This document shows positions 7,851 through 13,710 of a DNA stretch of 14,767 bases, one piece after another. This stretch comes from Candidatus Saccharimonadota bacterium (GTDB taxonomy: Bacteria; Patescibacteriota; Saccharimonadia; Saccharimonadales; Saccharimonadaceae). A program made the position numbers and the translations under genes. The stretch is from NCBI GenBank assembly GCA_017652715.1, contig JAGCAL010000090.1:1-14767 (forward strand). Direction: 5' to 3'. The first letter of the stretch is position 1; the number at the start of each line of letters is the position of its first letter. The notes beneath the pieces are model-generated. The model ran no database searches, was not told where the DNA came from, and saw only the letters and a list, made by a program, of their open reading frames with translations.

Positions 7851-8391
7851 CTTTTCTTGGCGCGGGACCTTTTGAAATAATTTCGTCTAACACCTTATCC
7901 ACATTCTGTCCCGTTTTCCCCGAAACTCCGATGATATCTTCACGTTTACACCCGAGCAAATTCATAATTTGCGCCGCTACACCCTCAACATCCGCCGCCG
8001 GAAGATCGATTTTATTAATTACCGGAATAATATATAAATCTTGTTCCAGCGCTAAATAGACATTAGCAAGAGTTTGTGCCTGAATACCTTGCGTCGCGTC
8101 AACAACTAAGACCGCCGTCTCTACGGCTTGTAACGACCGACTTACCTCATATGAAAAATCCACATGCCCAGGCGTATCGATTAAATTTAAAGTATAACCT
8201 TTCCATTTCATTGTTACAGGCGCAAGCTTAATCGTGATCCCCTTTTCACGCTCCAGCTCCATGGAATCCAAAAGCTGCGCTTTCATTTCGCGCTTCTCCA
8301 CTGTCCCAGTAAGCTCCATCATCCGATCCGCAATCGTCGACTTCCCGTGGTCAATATGAGCAATAATACAAAAATTCCGTATCTTTTCCAT
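7846..8391 (-). CDS. lepA: EF4/LepA N-terminal GTPase domain as a separate ORF
   Basis: The 181 residues are the complete LepA G domain. They show G1 AHIDHGKST (11-19), the switch I region EREKGITIK (47-55), G3 DTPGH (72-76) with the catalytic His, G4 NKID (126-129) and G5 SGK (157-159). The ORF ends GPAPRKV-TAG, exactly at the linker where intact LepA runs into domain II. The rest of LepA is encoded at 3157-4383 on the same strand beyond the FISUMP cassette. The N part has its own TATAAT 7 nt before the ATG. Alone it should still bind GTP, but it lacks all domains that dock on the ribosome. Noncovalent assembly with the C part, or loss of EF4 function, are both possible. It lies 41 bp after pnp. 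Confidence 0.9.
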   Translation of the reverse strand: MEKIRNFCIIAHIDHGKSTIADRMMELTGTVEKREMKAQLLDSMELEREKGITIKLAPVTMKWKGYTLNLIDTPGHVDFSYEVSRSLQAVETAVLVVDATQGIQAQTLANVYLALEQDLYIIPVINKIDLPAADVEGVAAQIMNLLGCKREDIIGVSGKTGQNVDKVLDEIISKGPAPRKV

Positions 8392-8404
8392 ATCTTATAT
8401 TATA
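8392..8404 (-). promoter_or_regulatory. Leaderless promoter of the lepA G-domain part
   Basis: The minus strand reads TATAAT (8404-8399), ATAAGAT and then ATG at 8391, a 7-nt spacing. There is no TG extension and no evident -35 box. A 10-bp palindrome CTACTAGTAG lies just upstream (8413-8422) and might be a protein site. Confidence 0.5.
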
Positions 8405-8432
8405 TAACACCCCTACTAGTAGCTCGCTATAA

Positions 8433-10610
8433 TTATTTTTCCACCCCAATCATCGACAGACTCAGTTTCCCATTGTCAATCGCAACCAGCCTTACCTTTA
8501 CTTTCTCTCCCATGTGCAAAACCTCGGTTACAGACTTCAAACGTTTCCCTTCGCGAATCTGCGAAATATGAAGCATTCCATCTACTCCAGGCAAAATATT
8601 CACAAACGCCCCAAAATCCTTAATCGATACGACCGTCCCCTCATAAATCTTTCCAACTTCCGGCTCCTCAGTCAGCGACTTTACCCAATCTAACGCCTTC
8701 TGAATCTTCTCTGGATCAGTCCCCGAAATCGTCACAAGTCCAGAATCCTCAATATCCACCTCCGCGCCAGTCTCGCTCGTAATCTTATTAATCATTTCGC
8801 CACCCTTACCAATCACCGCACCAATCTTATCCGGATTAATCATTAGTTTCTCTATTTTTGGCGCATAAGAAGAAATCTCAGCCCTCGGCCTATCAATTAC
8901 CTCCATAATATGCTTTAGAATAAACATTCGTCCTTCATGAGACTGTTTTAAAGCCTTCTCCATAATCTCTACCGGAAGCCCATGCACCTTCATATCCATT
9001 TGAAGCGCGGTTACACCTTCCGAAGTCCCAGTCACCTTAAAATCCATATCGCCCGCAAAATCTTCAGCATCCATAAGATCCGTCAAAACGTACGCCTTAT
9101 CAATATCTGACGCCTTAATCTCTGCACCTTTTTCAACATCAACCATAAGACCCATCGCTACCCCCGAGACCGGTCTTTTAATCGGTACACCCGCATCCAT
9201 TAACGCCATACACGACGAACAAGTCGCCGCCATCGAAGTAGAACCATTCTGCGACATAATCTCAGTCACAGAACGAATCGCATAAGGGAAGTCCTCTTCG
9301 GATGGCAATACCGGAAGTAGCGCCCGCTCAGCTAAATATCCGTGCCCAATCTCACGTCGTCCTGGCGACCCAATTCGTCCCGGCTCGCCTACTGTATACG
9401 AAGGCGCATTGTAATGATGCATATAACGACGCTTCCCGTCCGTCACTTCCATCGTATCTACCTCTTGCGAATAAGACAAAGGTGCAAGCGTTACAATGTT
9501 CATCGCCTGTGTTACTCCGCGCGTAAAGAGCGACGAACCATGCGTCCTCGGCAAAATCCCAACCTGTGACGAAAGCGGCCTAACCTCATCCAACTTTCGC
9601 CCATCCGGACGCACCCCTTCCTCGACAATCCCTCGACGTACCTCTTTAAATACCGCCATCTCAAACGCCTGATCATAAACATCCCTTAAATTCTCATCAT
9701 ACCATTCAACTTTCTCATTGTCGGTCTCCCCCTGTCCATGAGATAAAGCAAACTCATCATGCATTGCATATTTTATATCATCTAAAATATGCGCTCTTTC
9801 CATCACGTTTCCACGTACATTCGAACCAAACTTACCAGAAGTCCAATCCGCCACTTCCTTCAAAATTGCTTCGTCGGGAAGAACTAATTCATATTCTTGT
9901 TCCGGCGCGTCTACTTGTTTAGCTAACTCTCTCTGTAAATCTAAGACAGGCTTTACGTTATCAACCGCCCATTTCATCGCATCAATAATCGTCTCCTCCG
10001 AAACCTCTTTCATACCGGCTTCTACCATCATCACTTTACCATCTTTACAGGCCACGACGAGATCCATAGGAGAAGCGTCTCGCTCTTCTGACGACAAAAA
10101 GCCCTTAAATTTACCATCAATCTGCCCAATCCTAATTCCAGCGATCGGCCCATCAAACGGCACACCGGCGTTCATTAAAGCAGAAGAAGCCGCAATCATC
10201 GCTACACAATCTGGGCGAAAACTCGGATCCATCGATAGAACCGTACAAACTACCTGAATCTCTTGACGATAACCCTTAGGGAACAACGGCCGAATCGGTC
10301 GATCTATGAGCCGCCCAACGAGTACCGCCTCATCCGCCGGCTTTCCTTCTCTTTTAATAAATCGCGAACCTGAAATTTTTCCCGCCGCATACCATTTCTC
10401 TTCATAATCAATCGATAGCGGGAAGAAATCCTGCACAACCGGCTTCGTCCCAACAACTACTGACCCTAGAACTACAGTATCGCCATATTGTACCAAAACC
10501 GACGAAGTAGACCTGAATCCTACTCTGTTTACCTCTAAGGACAACTCTCGCCCTAACCACTCCGTAGTCAACCTTACGGTCTTCTTACCATTAGGGTTTA
10601 TAATTTCCAT
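8433..10610 (-). CDS. pnp: Polyribonucleotide nucleotidyltransferase (PNPase)
   Basis: The 725-residue protein has full PNPase architecture: RNase PH-like domain 1 (about 14-150), a helical linker, RNase PH-like domain 2 (about 337-540; VRPDGRKLDEVRPL, RTHGSSLFTRG), a KH domain with VIGKGGEMI (about 593-601) and a C-terminal S1 domain (about 650-720; GKIYEGTVVSIKDFGAFV). The active-site block DLMDAEDFAGDMDFKVTGTSEG is intact. It degrades RNA 3' to 5' using phosphate, as a trimer in the cytoplasm. The start at 10610 is preceded by AAAGGA at a good Shine-Dalgarno distance. A leader of about 200 nt with a large hairpin precedes it. In many bacteria rpsO directly precedes pnp; here a rightward gene lies between them. 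lepA follows it on the same strand. Confidence 0.97.
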   Translation of the reverse strand: MEIINPNGKKTVRLTTEWLGRELSLEVNRVGFRSTSSVLVQYGDTVVLGSVVVGTKPVVQDFFPLSIDYEEKWYAAGKISGSRFIKREGKPADEAVLVGRLIDRPIRPLFPKGYRQEIQVVCTVLSMDPSFRPDCVAMIAASSALMNAGVPFDGPIAGIRIGQIDGKFKGFLSSEERDASPMDLVVACKDGKVMMVEAGMKEVSEETIIDAMKWAVDNVKPVLDLQRELAKQVDAPEQEYELVLPDEAILKEVADWTSGKFGSNVRGNVMERAHILDDIKYAMHDEFALSHGQGETDNEKVEWYDENLRDVYDQAFEMAVFKEVRRGIVEEGVRPDGRKLDEVRPLSSQVGILPRTHGSSLFTRGVTQAMNIVTLAPLSYSQEVDTMEVTDGKRRYMHHYNAPSYTVGEPGRIGSPGRREIGHGYLAERALLPVLPSEEDFPYAIRSVTEIMSQNGSTSMAATCSSCMALMDAGVPIKRPVSGVAMGLMVDVEKGAEIKASDIDKAYVLTDLMDAEDFAGDMDFKVTGTSEGVTALQMDMKVHGLPVEIMEKALKQSHEGRMFILKHIMEVIDRPRAEISSYAPKIEKLMINPDKIGAVIGKGGEMINKITSETGAEVDIEDSGLVTISGTDPEKIQKALDWVKSLTEEPEVGKIYEGTVVSIKDFGAFVNILPGVDGMLHISQIREGKRLKSVTEVLHMGEKVKVRLVAIDNGKLSLSMIGVEK

Positions 10611-10652
10611 AACAATATTCCTTTCTCGGGAAAACTTCAGGTATTTGCTTAA

Positions 10653-10766
10653 GAAACACTAATCAGTCTTTTCGAGAGCATTGCGACCAACGGGGAGCTG
10701 GCGCAGCGAGCCCTGTGACGACAGGAGCGAGCGTCGCGCGCTCGAGGAAAGACTGATTAGTGTTTC
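10653..10766. repeat. Large palindromic element in the pnp leader
   Basis: A perfect 19-bp inverted repeat, GAAACACTAATCAGTCTTT (10653-10671) against 10748-10766, encloses a GC-rich core. Pairing continues inward through TCGAG (10672-10676 with 10741-10745) and GCGAC (10683-10687 with 10733-10737). An apical hairpin CCTGT-GACG-ACAGG lies at 10712-10725. AGCGAGC occurs twice in the core. On the minus strand it sits within the predicted pnp leader, about 43 nt before the ATG. In E. coli, PNPase represses its own mRNA through a leader hairpin cut by RNase III, so a similar role is plausible; a MITE-like palindrome is the main alternative. Neither strand has a U-tract after the stem, so it is not a terminator. 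Confidence 0.65.
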
Positions 10767-10816
10767 ATTAACCAAATATCTGCCGTCTTCCCAAATATGT
10801 TAATTTTCTCACCATA

Positions 10817-10845
10817 ATTATACCAAATCTTGCTTTTTTAAGCAA
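10817..10845 (-). promoter_or_regulatory. Promoter of pnp, overlapping the divergent promoter
   Basis: On the minus strand, -35 TTGCTT (10845-10840), a 17-bp spacer and extended -10 TGG-TATAAT (TATAAT 10822-10817). Transcription would start near 10810, giving pnp a leader of about 200 nt that includes the large hairpin. Confidence 0.65.
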
Positions 10846-10858
10846 AATATGCTATAAT
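10830..10858 (+). promoter_or_regulatory. Promoter of the rightward gene, overlapping the pnp promoter
   Basis: On the plus strand, -35 TTGCTT (10830-10835), a 17-bp spacer and extended -10 TGC-TATAAT (TATAAT 10853-10858). Both -35 boxes are arms of one palindrome, TTGCTT-tttt-AAGCAA (10830-10845), so the two promoters cover each other's spacer. Confidence 0.65.
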
Positions 10859-10865
10859 ATATAAG

Positions 10866-10904
10866 ATGCTTGCCTTTCGGCAAAATAGCTCTTTAAGGAG
10901 GTAA
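10866..10904 (+). CDS. Possible 12-codon leaderless leader peptide (MLAFRQNSSLRR)
   Basis: An ATG stands 7 nt after the TATAAT box, the same spacing as at the leaderless genes here, and opens a 12-codon frame. Its last two sense codons and stop (AGG AGG TAA) are the Shine-Dalgarno sequence of the next gene; the stop is 2 nt before that gene's ATG. A small hairpin TTGCC-TTTC-GGCAA (10870-10883) lies within it. Ribosomes finishing this peptide would sit on the next start site, so translational coupling is likely if it is translated. It is very short and may be chance. Confidence 0.35.
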   Translation: MLAFRQNSSLRR

Positions 10905-10906
10905 AA

Positions 10907-11521
10907 ATGGGAAAAAATTACTTTATTTCCTCCATATCAGTAGAGGAAAAACTAGGATCAGCAAGAATAACAATAGAAGGAAACATACCCGTACCCAACG
11001 GATGCGACGATCCACTTGTCGAATTATTTAGACCCGTTAGGCTTAAATACTTCGATAGTAATAACCCTGACTCAGAAAAAAAAGATGACGGAATATTCTT
11101 CACGATACTAACAAACCACAAGGAAAACAGTGTCGTATGCACACTTATTCCGAGCAACAGGAGAGGACGCACTATACAGGTTTTCCTCTCAATCGCAAAC
11201 AAGGCTCTTAAGGGTGGCGATGGACGCAGCGGAATCATCGCAGATTATCAGATGATTATCGAAAAATTCTTCTGCGATAGCGAAGGGCTTTCACTCTATC
11301 TTGACGCCACCGAACGCATCGAGAAAGCATCGGAAGAAATGAAAGCAGACCTCTGTAACGCCTGCGATGAAATCACGAAAAGATTCGTTAAAAAAAATGG
11401 TCTGAAAATGCCTTCCAGAAAAAAGAAAGCGAGGAAGAAGACAAAAGCAGAAAAAAGAGAGTCGGGCAAAGCTTATTTGAAAGCTCACCCGGAAATCCTC
11501 AACAAAAAACCCGCCAACTAA
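10907..11521 (+). CDS. Unrecognised 204-residue cytoplasmic protein with a basic tail
   Basis: I do not recognise the family. There is no signal peptide or membrane segment. The N-terminal two thirds look like a mixed alpha/beta domain (FFTILTNHKENSVVCTLIPSN, IQVFLSIANKALKGGDGRSGIIADY). A helical stretch with DATERIEKASEEMKADLCNACDEITKRFVKK follows, then a strongly basic tail (KMPSRKKKARKKTKAEKRESGKAYLK) that could bind nucleic acid. It has a perfect Shine-Dalgarno AAGGAGGT 5 nt before the ATG, unlike most neighbours. It lies on the opposite strand between rpsO and pnp, which are usually adjacent, so it looks like an acquired gene. Its promoter interlocks with that of pnp, and its stop codon lies in the loop of a bidirectional terminator. 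Confidence 0.7.
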   Translation: MGKNYFISSISVEEKLGSARITIEGNIPVPNGCDDPLVELFRPVRLKYFDSNNPDSEKKDDGIFFTILTNHKENSVVCTLIPSNRRGRTIQVFLSIANKALKGGDGRSGIIADYQMIIEKFFCDSEGLSLYLDATERIEKASEEMKADLCNACDEITKRFVKKNGLKMPSRKKKARKKTKAEKRESGKAYLKAHPEILNKKPAN

Positions 11522-11531
11522 GGCGGGTTTT
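11506..11531. terminator. Bidirectional intrinsic terminator between the rightward gene and rpsO
   Basis: A 10-bp perfect stem AAAACCCGCC (11506-11515) with GGCGGGTTTT (11522-11531) has loop AACTAA, which contains the TAA stop of the rightward gene (11519-11521). Each strand has a T-run after the stem. On the minus strand the stem starts 12 nt after the rpsO stop, so one hairpin serves both converging genes. Confidence 0.88.
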
Positions 11532-11543
11532 CCCATTCTTAAA

Positions 11544-11810
11544 CTATTTCCTGAGGCCTAACTTCTTAACCGTCTTCTTATATAGCTCAAAATCGGTCTC
11601 TTCGAGGTAGCGTAATAATTTCTTCCGCTTCCCTACCATCTGCATTAAACCTCTTTTGGCCATAAAGTCATGTTTATTCTTCTTTACGTGTTCGGTTACT
11701 TCACGAATCCGCTCAGTAAGAATCGAAACTTGAACTTCAGGAGAACCAACGTCTGCTTTGTTTCGCTGAACTTTGGCAATAGCCTTGTCTTTATTCTCTT
11801 TTGTTATCAT
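11544..11810 (-). CDS. rpsO: Ribosomal protein S15
   Basis: The 88-residue protein has full S15 length and signatures: ADVGSPEVQVSILTERI (residues 20-36), HFDF-type region KKNKHDFMAKRGLMQMVGKRKKLLRYL and the end LGLRK. S15 is an early-binding protein of the small ribosomal subunit platform and contacts 16S rRNA helices. The ATG lies 7 nt after an extended -10 TATAAT, so the message should be leaderless; the leader-based S15 autoregulation of other bacteria therefore has no room here. The bidirectional terminator follows at once, so rpsO is probably a single-gene unit and is not cotranscribed with pnp. Confidence 0.97.
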   Translation of the reverse strand: MITKENKDKAIAKVQRNKADVGSPEVQVSILTERIREVTEHVKKNKHDFMAKRGLMQMVGKRKKLLRYLEETDFELYKKTVKKLGLRK

Positions 11811-11846
11811 GCTGTATATTATACCACACCCCTAGAGACTTTACAA
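11811..11846 (-). promoter_or_regulatory. Leaderless promoter of rpsO
   Basis: On the minus strand, -35 TTGTAA (11846-11841), a 17-bp spacer and extended -10 TGG-TATAAT (TATAAT 11823-11818), with the ATG 7 nt later. The string TGTGGTATAATATA is identical to that before the lepA C-terminal part. The -35 lies just downstream of the LRR gene stop. Confidence 0.75.
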
Positions 11847-11851
11847 GCTAT

Positions 11852-12901
11852 CTATTTAAAGTCCACCTTGCGAGAAGCTCTTTGGTAACCCTTCGTAAGA
11901 AGCGTACCTAGTATAATCGCGCCCATAACTGGTAAACCGACGAGAATTGCCGTAATAAACTCGCTACCATTCGTATTTCCACCAGTATTCGGCACCTTCA
12001 TATCATCTTCCTCTTCTTCAGCATCAAATAGTTTAAGCTTGTACGAGAAGTACTTTTCCTCTTTTTCCTCATCTCCCTCTTTGCTTAAACCTACAACCTG
12101 CACAAACTCACCAGTTTTCTTCTTATCTTTCACCGTCAAAGTCATGTTATCTTTATCATAAGTATAATAATCCGTATCTTTTATCGAAAACGTCATCGTC
12201 TTAAATACCCCTTCCCCATTTTCGTGCTCAGTGCCATCCTTCATATATTTCAAAGAACTCAAATTAAACACATACCCATCTTTTGTTTCTGTCGGAGGAA
12301 CAATACCAGCATACACTAAAATATTGTCCACCAGTAAATTCTCTAATCGAGAGTTACGAGCTACGTTGATAAAAGTAAGTTTATTCGAAAAGGCCCTAAG
12401 CGACAACAGACTATCGTTATTAGAAACATCGAGTACAGCTAGTTCGTTATGAGAAACATCCAAGTCCTCTAAAACGCCCTCCCTAGGCAAAGTAACTGAG
12501 GTTAATTTATTATTAGATACATCAAGCTTCTTTAAGGAGTTATTTAATGAAAAATCTATGCTAGAAATATTGTTGTCAGCAAGATCCAGCTCTACCAAAT
12601 TTGTCAGATTAACAACTCCTCGAAAATTCGTTATTTTCTTATCAGGACATTCTATCTTTGTCAATTTGTCCGCATATTTCATAGCGCTATTAATATCACT
12701 AACCGGCTTAGGAGCCTCAGCTATTGATGCAATGTCGTCATCACTATTAACGGCAGCTATTATACACTGCTGCGCATTCCAGTCGAAGTAACTCGACGCC
12801 CCTTCCGCATGAGTATTCCCTACCGCCACGCTAGACGCAAGCGCTAGCGACAAAAAGCCGACCGAAGCGACCTTACACACTTTACTTTTTTGTATTAACA
12901 T
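11852..12901 (-). CDS. Internalin-like leucine-rich-repeat surface protein with C-terminal VPNTG sorting-type signal
   Basis: The 349-residue protein begins with a signal peptide (residues 1-32, cleavage after THA). Irregular leucine-rich repeats lie at about 83-200 (NLTNLVELDLADNNISSI, SLKKLDVSNNKLTSV, VLEDLDVSHNELAVLDVSNN). A region of unknown fold and an acidic stretch (DAEEEEDDMKVP) follow. The end has VPNTGG at about 303-308, a hydrophobic segment at about 318-337 and a basic tail (RASRKVDFK). This order (motif, membrane segment, positive tail) is that of sortase substrates, with VPNTG resembling LPXTG; no sortase is in the window. I infer a cell-surface binding protein, possibly used on the host bacterium. 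It has a leader with AAGG about 9 nt before the ATG. Domains are clear; the ligand is unknown. Confidence 0.85.
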   Translation of the reverse strand: MLIQKSKVCKVASVGFLSLALASSVAVGNTHAEGASSYFDWNAQQCIIAAVNSDDDIASIAEAPKPVSDINSAMKYADKLTKIECPDKKITNFRGVVNLTNLVELDLADNNISSIDFSLNNSLKKLDVSNNKLTSVTLPREGVLEDLDVSHNELAVLDVSNNDSLLSLRAFSNKLTFINVARNSRLENLLVDNILVYAGIVPPTETKDGYVFNLSSLKYMKDGTEHENGEGVFKTMTFSIKDTDYYTYDKDNMTLTVKDKKKTGEFVQVVGLSKEGDEEKEEKYFSYKLKLFDAEEEEDDMKVPNTGGNTNGSEFITAILVGLPVMGAIILGTLLTKGYQRASRKVDFK

Positions 12902-12910
12902 AGTTTTTTT

Positions 12911-12933
12911 CCTTGTTTATTTTTGTATATAAC
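12911..12933 (-). promoter_or_regulatory. A-rich 5' leader block shared with the FISUMP gene
   Basis: On the minus strand the block reads GTTATATACAAAAAT then AAACAAGG, starting about 13 nt after the -10 box. It nearly matches 7731-7752 upstream of the FISUMP gene. Here CAAGG also serves as the Shine-Dalgarno region. Confidence 0.45.
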
Positions 12934-12946
12934 CTTTATGCTTAAG

Positions 12947-12975
12947 ATGATACACCAAAAATCACAATTCGTCAA
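12947..12975 (-). promoter_or_regulatory. Promoter of the LRR surface gene
   Basis: On the minus strand, -35 TTGACG (12975-12970), a 17-bp spacer and -10 TATCAT (12952-12947), giving a leader of about 40 nt. The region 12902-13037 otherwise holds only this promoter and leader and the divergent truB promoter. Confidence 0.6.
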
Positions 12976-13003
12976 GCCCCACGCAACACACGATACTACT
13001 AAC

Positions 13004-13037
13004 TTGCAAAAACCTCAAAAAATTATATAATATAAAT
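13004..13037 (+). promoter_or_regulatory. Leaderless promoter of truB
   Basis: On the plus strand, -35 TTGCAA (13004-13009), a 16-bp spacer and -10 TATAAT (13026-13031), with the GTG start 6 nt later. The overlapping ATG at 13036 meets a stop after seven codons and is not the start. Confidence 0.7.
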
Positions 13038-13703
13038 GTGGAGAATCAGATTATATTAATAGATAAACCGGCCGGCCTTTCGAGCTTCGGCGTCGTAGCA
13101 AGAGTCCGTAGCCAGCTAAAAACTGAATTTGGCCATAAAGTTAAAGTCGGCCATACCGGAACACTAGACCCATTCGCTACCGGCCTTCTCATCATATTAT
13201 CCGGAAAAATGACCAAAAAATCTAACGAATTCCTAAAACTTGATAAAGTCTATGAAGCTACCCTGAAACTGGGCTTCATTTCGACCACCGGCGACCCCGA
13301 AGGAGAAATAGAAAAGTATCAAAAAACCGACCAAGAAGAACCAAAAACCCTAAAAGAGCCCTCTCTCGCCGAAATACAATCCACCCTAAAAAGTTTCCTC
13401 GGCAAAATTACCCAAACCCCGCCCAAGTTTTCTGCCATCAAAATAAACGGACAACGCGCCTATAAACTCGCAAGAGCTGGCAAAGACTTCGAAATTCCCT
13501 CTCGCGAAGTTGAAATCTATGATATTAAAATCCTAGACTATAATTACCCGACTCTAAAAATCCGTTGCCATGTCTCTAGTGGCACATATATTAGAACTCT
13601 CGCCAAAGATATCGGCGAAAAACTTAATACCGGCGCCTATCTGACCACTCTCCGCCGCACAAAAATCGGCAACTACGATATAAAAGATGCACGTATGCTA
13701 TAA
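13038..13703 (+). CDS. truB: tRNA pseudouridine(55) synthase TruB, short form
   Basis: The 221-residue protein starts with GTG. It has the TruB catalytic core: LIDKPAGLSSFGVV (7-20), VGHTGTLDPFATGLL (37-51) with the nucleophile Asp44, KVYEATLKLGFISTTGDPEGEI, TPPKFSAIKINGQRAYKLAR and the loop SSGTYIRTLAKDIGEKL. It converts U55 to pseudouridine in the T loop of tRNAs. E. coli TruB is about 314 residues; this one stops after LRRTKIGNYDIKDARML and lacks the C-terminal PUA-like domain, a reduction expected for a streamlined genome. Its stop codon lies inside the -10 box of the next gene. Its neighbourhood with rpsO and pnp recalls the usual truB-rpsO-pnp cluster, but truB is inverted relative to them. 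Confidence 0.95.
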   Translation: MENQIILIDKPAGLSSFGVVARVRSQLKTEFGHKVKVGHTGTLDPFATGLLIILSGKMTKKSNEFLKLDKVYEATLKLGFISTTGDPEGEIEKYQKTDQEEPKTLKEPSLAEIQSTLKSFLGKITQTPPKFSAIKINGQRAYKLARAGKDFEIPSREVEIYDIKILDYNYPTLKIRCHVSSGTYIRTLAKDIGEKLNTGAYLTTLRRTKIGNYDIKDARML

Positions 13704-13710
13704 TATACTT
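13696..13710 (+). promoter_or_regulatory. Leaderless promoter of the PRC-barrel gene, overlapping the truB stop
   Basis: The extended -10 TGC-TATAAT (TATAAT 13699-13704) contains the truB stop TAA (13701-13703). The ATG follows after 6 nt at 13711. No good -35 box is visible within truB. Confidence 0.6.

Noticed and set aside
9302..9569. Plus-strand ORFs inside pnp.
   Set aside because: They lie wholly within the well-conserved PNPase coding region and show no start signal.
10653..10766. The palindrome as a transcription terminator or a CRISPR repeat.
   Set aside because: No U-tract follows the stem on either strand, and there is only one copy pair without spacers.
10769..10815. A 15-codon ORF directly after the pnp -10 box.
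   Set aside because: Its ATG is only 1 nt past the TATAAT and so lies upstream of any plausible transcription start.
10918..11536. Minus-strand ORFs across the gene at 10907-11521.
   Set aside because: They lack promoters and ribosome sites; the plus-strand frame has a full promoter, a Shine-Dalgarno and a terminator.
12902..13037. A tRNA or small RNA in the gap between the LRR gene and truB.
   Set aside because: There is no cloverleaf or stable hairpin; the 136 bp are accounted for by two divergent promoters and a leader.
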